Under the pieces are notes generated by a model that worked only from the letters and a program-made list of their open reading frames with translations, had not been told where the DNA came from and ran no database searches. A DNA stretch of 64,000 bases from Dokdonella sp. (GTDB lineage Bacteria > Pseudomonadota > Gammaproteobacteria > Xanthomonadales > Rhodanobacteraceae): NCBI RefSeq assembly GCF_019634775.1, contig NZ_JAHCAS010000001.1, forward strand, positions 1,804,894 to 1,868,893, given 5' to 3'. Positions 30,258 through 42,652 of this stretch are shown piece after piece; within the stretch, counting starts at the first letter, position 1, and every line of letters starts with the position of its first letter. A program made the position numbers and the translations under genes.

Positions 30258-30422
30258 GAGCCCGTTCAGGGAACCTCTAAAAACCGATCAATCTCCGTCG
30301 CTCCGGCGAAGGCTGGAGCCCAGTGCCTTTGCTTTCAAAGCTTTAAAGGCACTGGATCCCGGCCTTCGCCGGGATGACGAGAAAATGTGAGGTTATTCGA
30401 GGTTCCCTTCACGGGCGATCGG
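30252..30422 (+). repeat. REP element split by a 139-bp insertion
   Basis: The left half (TAGGAGCCCGTTCA, ending at 30268) and right half (TTCACGGGCGATCGG, starting at 30408) together rebuild the local REP GTAGGAGCCCGTTCACGGGC followed by GAT. The four loop bases TTCA are present on both sides of the insertion, as expected for a target-site duplication. The left half overlaps the corA stop codon. Confidence 0.85.
30269..30407 (+). mobile_element. 139-bp palindromic MITE-like element
   Basis: Bounded by perfect 9-bp terminal inverted repeats GGGAACCTC / GAGGTTCCC (30269-30277, 30399-30407), with weaker pairing further in. A nested long inverted repeat surrounds the centre: CCGGCGAAGGCTGGAGCCCA on the left and its diverged complement containing CCGGCCTTCGCCGGGATGAC on the right, meeting at CAGTGCCTTT / AAAGGCACTG. 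It has no coding capacity. The flanking TTCA duplication lies in the loop of a REP hairpin. It is probably mobilised by a transposase elsewhere in the genome; the parent IS is not in this window. Confidence 0.8.
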
Positions 30423-30430
30423 TGCGATTC

Positions 30431-32809
30431 TCACGGATCGAACCCATCCGCGAAGATCCTGTCCGAGCCGATGATGTCGAGGGTGATGCCGTCGAACCAG
30501 GTGTTCAATGTGCGCGGGTCGCCCGATGGACCGCTCTCCGTGCCGACCAGGGTGATCGTGATGGAACTGTTCGATGTCCACTCGGCGGCATTGACGGCGA
30601 TCAGGGCCGGGTTGGCGGGGCGCCTCCAGCTGCCGGTGTTCGACAGGGTGTGGTAACCGTTGGCATCCGCCGCGCCCTGCGTGCAGGCTTCGCCGCCATC
30701 GCGTCGGTATTCCCAGAACAGTTGCGCGATGTCACCGGCCACGGTGATGTTGCCGGTGCCGCGCCCGAAGCCGTTGACGGTGTAGATGCCCGGGCCGGGC
30801 AGGTGCACGCACTGGGCGATCCCGCGGACGGCCTGGCCGAAGGCGATGTTGGTCTGCGACACCTTGGCCGATCCGGAACCGCTCGCGCCGGACGCATTGA
30901 ACGTGGTGTCGCGCGTGGTGACGCCGGCCGTCACCGTCGACCACAGGTGGAGATCGGCATCGAAGTCGGCGTTGAGCACGAGCGGCAGCAGCGCCTGGCG
31001 TTCGTAGGCACCGAGATCGCGCACGCCGGGGACGACGATGGGCAGGTTGCGGTCGCGCTCGAGCCCCAGCGCATCGCGGTCGTCGCCGGCGACGGAAGGC
31101 GCGGCGTCCACCGCAGGCGAGGCAGCGCGCGGGCGGTAGTCGCCGCGCGCGGGGTCGATGAAGCGCGGGTCGCGGACGGAAACGTGGGGCGTCTGGCCAC
31201 CATCGAGCGAACCGCGCTCGCTGGCGATCACCGACTCGAACTCCTTGCTGCAACCATTGCATTGCAGGATGGTTTTGCCGGGCTGCCAAAGGATCGAGCG
31301 ACGCACGACGTAGCTCGGCGACGGGGCGCCGCCGCCCTTGACGAAGACGTGGCTGCCGCCGATGACATTGCCGGCCAGGCTGATGTCGGTCATGTGGAGG
31401 CGGCCGAGGTCATGCCGGATCAGCACGTCCGAGGTCTCGTTGTCCGCGATCAGGGCGTTGCGGATCGACATCCAGCCGTCATCGGCCTGGATCAGGCGAC
31501 TCCCGCGATTGCCTTCGATGGCCCATCCGCCACGGATCGCGGGGCCGGCGTCCGGGTTGCCGGTGGCACTGACGACATTGATGCCGAGGTCGGTATTGCC
31601 TTCGAGATGGACCACCGCGCCGTTCGCCGGGGCGCCGTCGGGGGTCTGGGCGAGATTGTCGTACAGGCCGCCACAGAAGCGGCCGCTCTGGCAGGCACCG
31701 GCACCGCCGGGAAAACTGGAGGGGTCGTTGATGAGGATCGAGCTCGGGGCGTCGCCGCTCGAGTCGCTGTAGATCGCCGCGCCGACCGGAGCGGTGTTCG
31801 CCTCCAGTTCCGTGTTGAACAGCCACACATCGGTACTCACGGTGTCGTCGAAGTCCGCGTAGGGCCGCAGGTAGAGGCCGCCGCCACGCTGGCTGGCGAC
31901 ATTGTCGCGCACGCCGGCCGGAGCATCGGCCACGGTCTGCTGGAGCCGGATCGACGCGAACGAGGAGATGACCGTCGTCGCGCCACCGGGATCGTCGCCG
32001 ACCACGGCCACGCCACCGCCGTACACGGCGGTGTTGGAAACGATCGAACCGAGACCGGGCTGGCCGCTGCCGATGTAGGCGGCCGCCGCAATGCCGTTGC
32101 TGAGGACCATCAGGCCACCGCCGTAGCCCCCGCCGCCAATGCCTTGCGCCATGTTCCACATGATCACGCTGCCGGGTGCATGCATGCGGAACTCGCGAAT
32201 TCCGTGGACGTAGACGCCTCCACCGCTGTGGCGCGCGGTGTTGAAGCCGACGATGACGTTCTCGCCGAACACGAGTCTGGCGTCATGGCCGGTGCCGCGG
32301 GCATAGATCCCGGCGCCGTAGCCGGCCTGGTTCTGGATGACCGAGGTATCGCTCAGCTCGAGCACGCCGTTGCCGCTGAAATAGATGCCGCCGCCGTCGG
32401 CGTCGCTGGACGGGTCGGCGTCGCGGATCATCAGGTGCTGCAGGCGCACGACACCGCCCCCCGGCATGCTGACACGCAGCACCTGGCGGGGGTTGCCGCC
32501 GGCGCCGCTGAGTGTCGTCATGCCCGAGGGCTCGCTGGTGGTGCAGGTGTCGAAGCCGCCGACGAGGGAGAGTTCCTGGCTGGTGTCGACCTGCAGTTCC
32601 TGCGCGGTCCAGGTCTGGCTGCGGGTGATGCGGACGGTGTCGGCACCGGGATTCGCCTGGGCGGCATTGATCGCCGCCTGCACGGTCGCATGCGTGCAAC
32701 CGCTGCCGGTGCCGACCACGTAGACGGCTGCGCCAGCGGACGGCGCGGCGAGGACGAGGCCGATGAACGCGGGAGCGAGACGGCAATGAAGGAGGGAGGT
32801 GGATTTCAT
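30431..32809 (-). CDS. Secreted parallel beta-helix repeat protein
   Basis: A 792-aa exported protein with a signal peptide (MKSTSLLHCRLAPAFIGLVL, cut near SAGA). The mature start AVYVVGTGSGCTHATVQAAI is typical of right-handed beta-helix proteins of the pectate-lyase/polymorphic-outer-membrane type. The middle has short Gly/Asn-rich repeats such as GGGVYVHGIREFRMHAPG and GGGLYLRPYADFDDTVSTDV. The C-terminal part (about 600-790) looks like a beta-sandwich and ends in GSDRIFADGFDP. No catalytic residues can be assigned, so function is unknown; surface binding or polysaccharide handling is possible. It follows the kinase gene by 89 bp in the same direction and may be in its regulon. ATG at 32809 is preceded by GGAGGGAGG. 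Confidence 0.8.
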   Translation of the reverse strand: MKSTSLLHCRLAPAFIGLVLAAPSAGAAVYVVGTGSGCTHATVQAAINAAQANPGADTVRITRSQTWTAQELQVDTSQELSLVGGFDTCTTSEPSGMTTLSGAGGNPRQVLRVSMPGGGVVRLQHLMIRDADPSSDADGGGIYFSGNGVLELSDTSVIQNQAGYGAGIYARGTGHDARLVFGENVIVGFNTARHSGGGVYVHGIREFRMHAPGSVIMWNMAQGIGGGGYGGGLMVLSNGIAAAAYIGSGQPGLGSIVSNTAVYGGGVAVVGDDPGGATTVISSFASIRLQQTVADAPAGVRDNVASQRGGGLYLRPYADFDDTVSTDVWLFNTELEANTAPVGAAIYSDSSGDAPSSILINDPSSFPGGAGACQSGRFCGGLYDNLAQTPDGAPANGAVVHLEGNTDLGINVVSATGNPDAGPAIRGGWAIEGNRGSRLIQADDGWMSIRNALIADNETSDVLIRHDLGRLHMTDISLAGNVIGGSHVFVKGGGAPSPSYVVRRSILWQPGKTILQCNGCSKEFESVIASERGSLDGGQTPHVSVRDPRFIDPARGDYRPRAASPAVDAAPSVAGDDRDALGLERDRNLPIVVPGVRDLGAYERQALLPLVLNADFDADLHLWSTVTAGVTTRDTTFNASGASGSGSAKVSQTNIAFGQAVRGIAQCVHLPGPGIYTVNGFGRGTGNITVAGDIAQLFWEYRRDGGEACTQGAADANGYHTLSNTGSWRRPANPALIAVNAAEWTSNSSITITLVGTESGPSGDPRTLNTWFDGITLDIIGSDRIFADGFDP

Positions 32810-32898
32810 GGCTGGTCGCCTGTTCAAGGGTCACAGCATGAACAACGCCGTTGGGTGGCCCGGCCTGTCATTGGAGGCACGGCGGATGTACGCGGGTG

Positions 32899-35694
<2,796 letters not shown>

Positions 35695-35728
35695 GCCGAC
35701 GGACAACGCCACACGGCGACCAGACCAG

Positions 35729-36265
35729 TCATCCGCCGAGCTCGGCCTTGAGGAAGGCGCGGGCGAAGCGCAGGTCGCGCGCCACCGTGCTCAGGCTGAT
35801 GTCGAGCGTCGCGGCGATCCGTTCCTGGTCGAGGCCGGCGAACCAGGCCAGTTCGGCCACGCGGGCGGTGCGCGCATCGTCCGCTTCGAGCCTGCCCAGT
35901 GCCGCATCGAGGGCGAGCGCCTCCTCGGCGCTGTCCAGGACCAGGCGCTCGTCGCGTCCCGTCAGGGTCACGCGCACCCAGTCGCCGCCGGCGCGCTGGC
36001 GTTGGCGATCACGCGCGCGGTCGGCGAGCAGGTGGCGCATCGCGCGTGCAGCGTAGGCGAGGAACTGTTCGGGCCGCGCGAAGACGAGGTTGTCGCCATG
36101 GCCGAGGCGCAGATAGAGGTCGTGCACGAGCTCGGTGGTGTCGAGCGTGCCGCGCGCACCCCGAGCGAGCTGGCGCCCGGCCATCGCCTTGAGGCGGTCA
36201 TAGACCGCGGCGAACAACGCGTCGGTGTCGCCTGCCGCTTCGTCGGGGGAACCCGGATCGCTCAT
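35729..36265 (-). CDS. ECF-like RNA polymerase sigma factor (kinase-linked type)
   Basis: 178-aa sigma-70 family factor with only regions 2 and 4. Region 2 spans about 16-90 (LFAAVYDRLKAMAGRQLARG, TLDTTELVHDLYLRL, FLAYAARAMRHLLADRARDR). Region 4 spans about 120-175 (LDAALGRLEADDARTARVAE, DQERIAATLDISLSTVARDL, RFARAFLKAELG). No anti-sigma gene is adjacent; a transmembrane Ser/Thr kinase follows instead. T43 and T44 lie where many ECF factors have acidic residues in region 2.2. In the Vibrio EcfP system, phosphorylation of a Thr there switches the factor on, and the same is inferred here. ATG 36265 is used, as the longer frame adds non-conserved repeat-derived residues. Confidence 0.9.
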   Translation of the reverse strand: MSDPGSPDEAAGDTDALFAAVYDRLKAMAGRQLARGARGTLDTTELVHDLYLRLGHGDNLVFARPEQFLAYAARAMRHLLADRARDRQRQRAGGDWVRVTLTGRDERLVLDSAEEALALDAALGRLEADDARTARVAELAWFAGLDQERIAATLDISLSTVARDLRFARAFLKAELGG

Positions 36266-36342
36266 CTGCGCACCCCGCCCGGGCGAGTCTAGCTCCAATG
36301 CGGCTGTCATTTTGCCATGACTGCTTCCGCGCGGGAAATCGC

Positions 36343-36424
36343 CGCAGGAAGCGGCCTCGGCCGCGATGCCGTAACCGCGCGACATCGCATGGCAAAGGGC
36401 ATCGCGCCTGAAGGCGATCCGGGA
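36343..36424 (+). repeat. REP pair between sigma factor and cstA
   Basis: Forward GCAGGAAGCGGCCTCGGCCG followed by CGATGCC (36344-36370) and inverted GCATCGCGCCTGAAGGCGAT (36399-36418). It lies in the 289-bp divergent intergenic region, which must also hold promoters for both genes; no convincing promoter was identified by eye. Confidence 0.75.
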
Positions 36425-36554
36425 CAGCACGCTGCCACCTCGCGGGCGTCCACTCCAAGGATGGGTCAAAGCATCCTAGTGCGCTGCGGCTTGACCCGAC
36501 CAGGCCGCAGGGACAGGCTTCCGACGCTTCCCCTGGGGTCATTGCGGAGACGTC

Positions 36555-38618
36555 ATGAACTCGCTCATCAGCAAGATCGGCTGGCTCGCGCTCGCCATAC
36601 TCGGAGCCTTCTGCCTCGGTACCGTGGCACTGCATCGCGGTGAAACGATCAACGCGGTCTGGCTCGTCACTGCCGCGGTGTCGATTCTGTTCATCGCCTA
36701 TCGCTTCTACAGCAAGTTCATAGACGACAGGGCACTGCGGCCCGATCCGACGCGGGCGACGCCGGCCTGGCGGCGCAATGACGGCCTCGACTACGTGCCG
36801 ACCGACAAGCATGTCGTGTACGGCCACCACTTCGCCGCGATCGCCGGCGCCGGGCCATTGGTCGGCCCAGTGCTCGCCGCGCAGATGGGCTACCTGCCGG
36901 GAACCCTGTGGATCCTCGTCGGCGTGATCTTCGCCGGAGCGGTGCAGGACTTCATGGTGCTGTTCTTCTCGACGCGCCGCGATGGTCGCTCACTCGGCGA
37001 GATGGCACGCTCCGAACTCGGCAACGGCGCCGGCACGGTGGCGATGATCGGCGTGACGATGATCATGTTCATCATCCTCGCCGTGCTCGCCCTGGTCGTG
37101 GTCAAGGCGCTGGCGGAAAGCCCGTGGGGCACGTTCACGGTGGCCATGACCATCCCGATCGCATTGTTCATGGGCATCTACCTGCGCTACCTGCGCCCCG
37201 GCAAGGTCATGGAGGTCTCGGTCATCGGCCTGGTCCTGCTGATGCTGTCGATCTGGCTTGGTGGTGTCGTTTCGCACAGCCCGGAATGGGCCGACGCCTT
37301 CCATTTCGACGGCCGCCAGCTGGCCTGGATGCTGATCGCCTATGGCTTCGTCGCCTCGGTCATCCCGATCTGGCTGCTGCTTGCACCACGTGACTACCTG
37401 TCGACCTTCCTCAAGATCGGCACCGTGCTCATGCTCGCGATCGGCATCGTCATCGTCATGCCCGAGATGCGCATGCCGGCGCTGACCAAGTTCGTCGACG
37501 GCACCGGCCCGGTGTTCGCCGGCAGCCTGTTCCCGTTCCTGTTCATCACGATTGCCTGCGGTGCGGTGTCGGGCTGGCATTCTCTTATCTCGTCGGGCAC
37601 CACGCCGAAGATGCTGTCGAGCGAGACCGATGCACGCTACGTCGGCTACGGCGGCATGCTGATGGAAGCCTTCGTCGCGATCATGGCCCTGATCGCCGCC
37701 TGTGTGCTCGATCCCGGCGTGTACTTCGCGATGAACGCACCGGCGGCCCTGCTCGGCACCACGCCGGAATCCGCCGCCGCGGCGATCACCAACCTCGGCT
37801 TCACGATCACGCCGGAAATCCTCGTGCAGACCGCGAAGGATGTCGGCGAAGGCACGATCCTGTCGCGTACCGGTGGCGCGCCGACACTGGCGGTGGGCAT
37901 GGCGCATATCCTCCACCAGGTCATCGCCGGCGAAGGCATGATGGCGTTCTGGTACCACTACGCGATCCTGTTCGAGGCGCTGTTCATCCTGACCACGGTC
38001 GATGCCGGCACTCGCGCCGGTCGCTTCATGATCCAGGACCTGGCCGGCCTGGCCGTGCCGGCGCTGAAGAAGACCGAGTCGTGGGCGGCCAACCTGATCG
38101 CCACCGGCCTGTGCGTCGCCTGCTGGGGTTATTTCCTCTACCAGGGCGTGGTCGATCCGCTCGGTGGCATCAACACGCTGTGGCCGCTGTTCGGCATCGC
38201 CAACCAGATGCTCGCGGCCATCGCGCTGACCGTCTGCTGCGTGTGCCTGATCAAGATGAAGCGTGACCGCTACGTATGGATCCCGGCCATGCCGACGGCC
38301 TGGCTGCTGGTCTGCACGCTGACCGCCGGCTGGCAGAAGATCTTCCACGACAACCCGAAGATCGGTTTCCTCGCCACCGCCAACCGCTATTCCGACGCGC
38401 TCGGCCGCGGCGAGGTGCTGGCGCCGGCGAAGTCGGTCGAGGAGATGGGCCGCATCGTGTTCAACAACTACATCAACGCGACCCTGGCGGGATTGTTCAT
38501 GCTGATCGTGGTGATCGTGGTCGTGTTTGGCCTGCGTGCGGCGATCAAGGCCCGGCGCAGCGCCGAGCCTACCGCGCAGGAAACGCCGTACGTGTCGATC
38601 GACTCGGTGCGCGCCTGA
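36555..38618 (+). CDS. cstA: Carbon starvation protein A (CstA) family transporter
   Basis: Large inner-membrane permease of 687 aa, the usual length, with some 16-18 hydrophobic segments. The CstA core is clear: [40 protein letters not shown] [57 protein letters not shown] and [18 protein letters not shown]. CstA and its paralogue BtsT of E. coli import peptides or pyruvate during nutrient shortage. Its stop overlaps the ATG of a small YbdD/YjiX-type gene by one base, the conserved partner. Several peptidase genes are in the wider region, which fits a peptide-using lifestyle (inference). Confidence 0.96.
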   Translation: MNSLISKIGWLALAILGAFCLGTVALHRGETINAVWLVTAAVSILFIAYRFYSKFIDDRALRPDPTRATPAWRRNDGLDYVPTDKHVVYGHHFAAIAGAGPLVGPVLAAQMGYLPGTLWILVGVIFAGAVQDFMVLFFSTRRDGRSLGEMARSELGNGAGTVAMIGVTMIMFIILAVLALVVVKALAESPWGTFTVAMTIPIALFMGIYLRYLRPGKVMEVSVIGLVLLMLSIWLGGVVSHSPEWADAFHFDGRQLAWMLIAYGFVASVIPIWLLLAPRDYLSTFLKIGTVLMLAIGIVIVMPEMRMPALTKFVDGTGPVFAGSLFPFLFITIACGAVSGWHSLISSGTTPKMLSSETDARYVGYGGMLMEAFVAIMALIAACVLDPGVYFAMNAPAALLGTTPESAAAAITNLGFTITPEILVQTAKDVGEGTILSRTGGAPTLAVGMAHILHQVIAGEGMMAFWYHYAILFEALFILTTVDAGTRAGRFMIQDLAGLAVPALKKTESWAANLIATGLCVACWGYFLYQGVVDPLGGINTLWPLFGIANQMLAAIALTVCCVCLIKMKRDRYVWIPAMPTAWLLVCTLTAGWQKIFHDNPKIGFLATANRYSDALGRGEVLAPAKSVEEMGRIVFNNYINATLAGLFMLIVVIVVVFGLRAAIKARRSAEPTAQETPYVSIDSVRA

Positions 38619-38869
38619 TGGCGGCGTTGGTGCGCGAGTCAGCGGAGGCGGGCGTGCAGCCCGTCTCCGTGCGCGTGCGCGCCATGCTGCGCGGGTTCTG
38701 GCGTCACGCCGTGCAGACTGCCCGCCTGATCATCGGCATCCCCGATTACGACACCTATGTCGAACACATCCGTCGCTTCCACCCGGAGCGCGAGCCGATG
38801 AGCTACGAGGCGTTTTTTGCCGAGCGGCAGGCGGCGCGGTATCGGGGTGGGGGTGGGCGTTGTTGTTAG
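38618..38869 (+). CDS. YbdD/YjiX family small protein
   Basis: 83-aa soluble protein that accompanies CstA-type transporters. The conserved part is [40 protein letters not shown] and [13 protein letters not shown]. The ATG at 38618 shares its A with the cstA TGA, so translation is coupled. The N-terminal 25 residues are longer than in the E. coli homologues. The tail GGGGRCC after the usual end is low complexity. Its biochemical role is not known; a function with the transporter is inferred from the fixed pairing. Confidence 0.9.
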   Translation: MAALVRESAEAGVQPVSVRVRAMLRGFWRHAVQTARLIIGIPDYDTYVEHIRRFHPEREPMSYEAFFAERQAARYRGGGGRCC

Positions 38870-39214
38870 GGATGTTCCGAGCAAATCCCTTCGCGGCTGA
38901 AGCCACCCCCACCAGGCCTTGATTCCGTCCAAGCGAATCCAGCCGTGCGGGCAAGATCGAAGCATCCCTGGCGGCGGCGCGGCCAGGGCGATGCCGAGTT
39001 CGTACACGCCGAGCGCTGCGCACCGTTCGTCGCCGCACGCACCGGGTTGTGCATGGTCGGTCTCCGGTTGGGTGCGATGTGCAACCCACGGCGGCGTCCG
39101 AAACGAACGCCGCCGCGAATCCGCGTCATCCATCCACAACGCGATCCGCTGCGCGAGGCGGCCAGGTGCCACCCGTCCGTGATGGTTTCGCAGGAGCCCG
39201 TTTACGGGCGACGA
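38870..39214. other. Intergenic region with REP remnants
   Basis: This 345-bp region separates the convergent YbdD-like and tricorn-like genes. A partial inverted REP (CGCGGCTGAAGCC, 38891-38903) lies at the left, and a forward REP GCAGGAGCCCGTTTACGGGC (39190-39209) followed by GACGATC ends at the tricorn stop. Small open frames in the middle are Arg/Pro-rich in every frame and have no ribosome site or family resemblance; I see no gene. No clear U-run terminator was found, so the REP hairpins may protect the 3' ends. Confidence 0.6.
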
Positions 39215-42200
39215 TCAGCGCCGCGCGCGCACCGGCAGCGGCGTCTGCACGGGTTTCGCGGCGGGCGCCTTGTCGAGCGCTTCGAGCGCCACCGCGATCG
39301 CGCGGTCGAGTTGCGGGTCGCGGCCCTGGGCGACTTCGGCCGGCCACTGCTCGACCTCGATGTCGGGCGCCACGCCGACGTTCTCGACCGCATAGCCTTC
39401 CTCGGTGCGGATTGCGAGGTTCGGCGCGGTGACTCTGCCGCCGTCCATCAGGGTCGGAAAGCCGAGGATGCCGACCAGGCCGCCCCAGGTGCGCTTGCCG
39501 ACGATGGTGCCGAGCTCGAAGCGGCGGAACATCCATGGCAACAGGTCGCCGCCGGAGCCGGCCGTCTCGTCGGTGAGCATGACCTTCGGTCCGAAGATCG
39601 CGCCGCGCGGGCTGACCAGGTCCTCGCCGTAGCGCATCTTCCAGTGCGCGATCAGCGGGCGGCGCAGGATGTCGATGTAGTAGTCGGCGATCAGGCCGCC
39701 GCCGTTGAAGCGTTCATCGAGGATGATGCCGGCCTTGTTCGACTGCGGATAGAAATAGCGCTTGAACGACTCGAAGCCTGCGGCTGCCGTGTTCGGCACG
39801 TGCACGTAGGCGAGGCGCCCGCCGCTCTTCGCGTCGACGTAGCGCAGGTTGCCCTCTACCCAGTCGCGGTAGCGCAGGCCGTTCTCGCTGGCTACCGGCA
39901 CCACGGTGACCTCGCGTGCGCCGCTGCCGTCGGCGTTCGGACCGACGCGCAGGCGCACCTGGCGCTCGGCCTTGTTCTCGAACAAGGCGTACACGCTCAT
40001 CGGTGCGCGCAGCTCGACGCCATCGACGGCGAGCAGGTACTCGCCGGCACGCACCTCGACGCCCGGCGTGCGCAGCGGCGAGCGCAGGTCCGGGTTCCAG
40101 TTGAGACCACCGAGCACCTTGCTGAAACGATAGCGGTCGCCAACGAGCACGTAGTCGGCGCCGAGCAAACCGACCTCGATCTTCTTCGGCTTCGCCGGGT
40201 AGTCGCCTGGGGAAAGGTAACTGTGGCCGACCGCGAGTTCGCTCAGCATCATGCGGATGACCGTGTCGAGGTCGGCGCGCGTGGCGAGGTCGGGCAGGAA
40301 CGCGCGGTATTTCTCCCGCATCTTCGGCCAGTCGGCACCGTGGAAGTTGTCGGCATAGAAATAATCGCGGTTGATGCGCCAGGCGTCGTCGAGAATCTGG
40401 TGCCATTCCGCGCGCGGATCGACCGCGACGGCGATGCGCTCGAGGGCGAGCTTGCCGTCGCCAGGCTTCAACTCGTCCTTGATGTCACTGATCGACCAGT
40501 CCTTGCCGCTGAGCCAGGCGATGCGCTTGCCGTCGCTGGACAGGCGGTAGTCGCCGACTTTCCTCGCCAGCGTCTTCACCTCGCGGTCCTCGAGCCTGAA
40601 GCGCTTCAGTTCGGCATCGCCGGAGCCTGCGGAGGCGTGCGGGTTGGCGGTTTCGAGGAAGTAGATCTCGCCGCTGGTGCCAACGCGCAGTCCGCTGCGC
40701 CCGGCGCTGCCGGCGGGCAGGGCGACGATGCGGTCCTCGATGCCCTCGGCATCGATGCGTACGCGCACGGCCGGTTTGTCCTTCGCATTCTTGTCGGTGG
40801 CCTTCGTTTCGGCGGATTTCACCTCGACCTCGTCGCTCTGTGGCGGGATCGGGTGCGGGCCGTCGCGGCGCAGGGTGATCGCGTACAGGCCATGGGTCAT
40901 CACGGCATCGCCATTGGCCTGCGAGAACCAGTCCTTGAGCGGGCCGGCATCGGTCGAGGCGAGCACGTAGAGGAACTCGCCGTTCGGATCGAATGCCGGT
41001 TCGACCATTTCCGAAAGACCATCGGTGAGGCGGATCGAACGGCCACTGTCGACCGACCAGGCGTACACGGTCTGGATCAGGCCGGCGTTCTGCACGGTGT
41101 AGGCCAGCCAGCGCGAGTCGGGCGACCAGTTCGCGCTCATCCGGTCGAGCGGCGAATAAACAGGTTCGGAGGCAATCTTGGCGGTGCGTCCGCTGGCGAG
41201 TTCGATGACCCACAGCGACTGACTGTTGTCCTGGAAGGCGATGCGCTGGCCATCCGGGGAGAACTGTGGGCTGTCGTAGTAGCCCGCGCCGTCGAGTTTG
41301 TACCTGCGTGGCGTGCCACTGCCATCCTGCGCGCCGACATGGAGCGCGTATTCGCCGTCGGCATCGGAGAACCAGGCGATCAGGCGGCCGTCGGCCGACC
41401 ACGCCGGCGAGTGGTCGTTGGCACCGGGCGAGCGTGTGATCTGGCGAGGATCACCCTTGCCGGCAGGCACGGTGACGATCTCGCCGCGATAGTTCATGGC
41501 GAGGCGCTTGAGATCCGGCGAGCCGGCCACTTCGCGCACCCATTTGACGTCGCTGGCGATGCGCGGACGTGTTTCGGCGAGGTCGGACACCGCCGCCACG
41601 ACCAGCCGCCGCGTCGTGCCGGAGCGCGTGTCGAGCTCGTGCAGCCAGCCGGCCTGTTCGAACACGATCACGCCGGCGGCATCGGCATCGGCGGAGACCA
41701 CCGGGAAATCCTCGAATGCGGTCAGTCGCGTCGCCTGCTTCGTCGTCGCGTCGTAGCGGTACAAGTTGAACTCGCCATCGCGGTCGGAGCTGAAATACAG
41801 CGTGCCGCCGATCCACATCGGATCGGTGTCATTGCTGCCACCGGCCGGCTTGGAAACTTCGCTGACGGCAAGGCTGCGCATGTCCATCAGCCAGATGCGG
41901 CTCTGCGTGCCACCGCGGTAGTTCTTCCACTGGCGAAACGCCTCCGCGTTCGGCGAGTAGGCCAGGGTCGTGCCATCCGGCGAGAGCGCCGCCTTCGCGC
42001 CGCTCGGTACCGGCAGCCGCTTCGGCACGCCGCCGCCGACCGGCACGGTGTAAAGCGCGCTCAGGCGCCCGCTGAACTGACCTTCCTCGGACTGGAACAG
42101 CACCTCGCCCGCCGGGGTGAAGCCGCGCACGATGTCATTGCCCGGATGCCAGGTCAGGCGCTTCGCTTCGCCGCCGCCGGCCGGCATCACGTAGACGTCG

Positions 42201-42469
42201 ACGTTGTCGCCGTATTCGGCGCTGAAGGCCAGCCAGCGCCCGTCCGGCGAGAAGCGCGGCACGAACTCGCGGCCTGGCGCCTGGGTCAGGCGACGCGCGC
42301 TGCCTCCGTCACGCGCGACCAGCCAGAGGTCGTTGTCATAGGTGAAGGCGATGCTGTCGCCGTGCACGGCCGGATTGGCCAGCATGCGCGTATCGCGCGG
42401 ATTGGCCGCCTGCGCCATGGTGCCTGCGAGCAATGCGGCACACGCGCCCATGCCGATCAATGTCCTCAT
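39215..42469 (-). CDS. Tricorn-like S41 protease, secreted
   Basis: 1084-aa homologue of the archaeal tricorn protease, which cuts oligopeptides to short fragments. A signal peptide (MRTLIGMGACAALLAGTMAQ) sends it to the periplasm. Domain order is two beta-propeller regions (FSPDGRWLAFSAEYGDNVDV, AALSPDGTTLAYSPNAEA, WSADGRLIAWFSDADGEYAL), a helical core C1 (EWHQILDDAWRINRDYFYAD), a PDZ-like domain (about 760-850) and the S41 C-terminal domain with the nucleophile in TDETAGSGGDLLPWMFRRFE. Length matches the family. It is convergent with cstA. A role in peptide use alongside the S9 peptidases is inferred. Confidence 0.93.
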   Translation of the reverse strand: MRTLIGMGACAALLAGTMAQAANPRDTRMLANPAVHGDSIAFTYDNDLWLVARDGGSARRLTQAPGREFVPRFSPDGRWLAFSAEYGDNVDVYVMPAGGGEAKRLTWHPGNDIVRGFTPAGEVLFQSEEGQFSGRLSALYTVPVGGGVPKRLPVPSGAKAALSPDGTTLAYSPNAEAFRQWKNYRGGTQSRIWLMDMRSLAVSEVSKPAGGSNDTDPMWIGGTLYFSSDRDGEFNLYRYDATTKQATRLTAFEDFPVVSADADAAGVIVFEQAGWLHELDTRSGTTRRLVVAAVSDLAETRPRIASDVKWVREVAGSPDLKRLAMNYRGEIVTVPAGKGDPRQITRSPGANDHSPAWSADGRLIAWFSDADGEYALHVGAQDGSGTPRRYKLDGAGYYDSPQFSPDGQRIAFQDNSQSLWVIELASGRTAKIASEPVYSPLDRMSANWSPDSRWLAYTVQNAGLIQTVYAWSVDSGRSIRLTDGLSEMVEPAFDPNGEFLYVLASTDAGPLKDWFSQANGDAVMTHGLYAITLRRDGPHPIPPQSDEVEVKSAETKATDKNAKDKPAVRVRIDAEGIEDRIVALPAGSAGRSGLRVGTSGEIYFLETANPHASAGSGDAELKRFRLEDREVKTLARKVGDYRLSSDGKRIAWLSGKDWSISDIKDELKPGDGKLALERIAVAVDPRAEWHQILDDAWRINRDYFYADNFHGADWPKMREKYRAFLPDLATRADLDTVIRMMLSELAVGHSYLSPGDYPAKPKKIEVGLLGADYVLVGDRYRFSKVLGGLNWNPDLRSPLRTPGVEVRAGEYLLAVDGVELRAPMSVYALFENKAERQVRLRVGPNADGSGAREVTVVPVASENGLRYRDWVEGNLRYVDAKSGGRLAYVHVPNTAAAGFESFKRYFYPQSNKAGIILDERFNGGGLIADYYIDILRRPLIAHWKMRYGEDLVSPRGAIFGPKVMLTDETAGSGGDLLPWMFRRFELGTIVGKRTWGGLVGILGFPTLMDGGRVTAPNLAIRTEEGYAVENVGVAPDIEVEQWPAEVAQGRDPQLDRAIAVALEALDKAPAAKPVQTPLPVRARR

Positions 42470-42567
42470 CGCGGGTTTCCCTTGCTGGGCTTCGACAGGC
42501 CGCGAGCATAGCGACCCGGCGGCATGGCCGCCCACGGACGGAAGTCACCGTTGCCGCCAGCGATCCG

Positions 42568-42652
42568 GTAGGAGCTCCCGCAGGAGCCGGTATACGGGCG
42601 ATTCCTTCTCTCACCCCCGTGTCGACGAACAGGCCCGTGAACGGACTCCTAC
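42568..42652 (+). repeat. REP pair with doubled tail
   Basis: GTAGGAGCTCCC (a bare tail) directly precedes the complete forward REP GCAGGAGCCGGTATACGGGC (42580-42599) followed by GATTCC. An inverted copy AGGCCCGTGAACGGACTCCT (42631-42650) follows and touches the MFS stop codon. The tail-plus-REP layout repeats what is seen at 16.4, 20.9 and 51.1 kb. Confidence 0.75.

Noticed and set aside
38945..42511. 1188-codon plus-strand open frame opposite the tricorn-like gene
   Set aside because: Antisense frame kept open by high G+C; repetitive Ala/Arg/Val/Asp composition with no domain, while the minus strand has a complete tricorn domain set and signal peptide.
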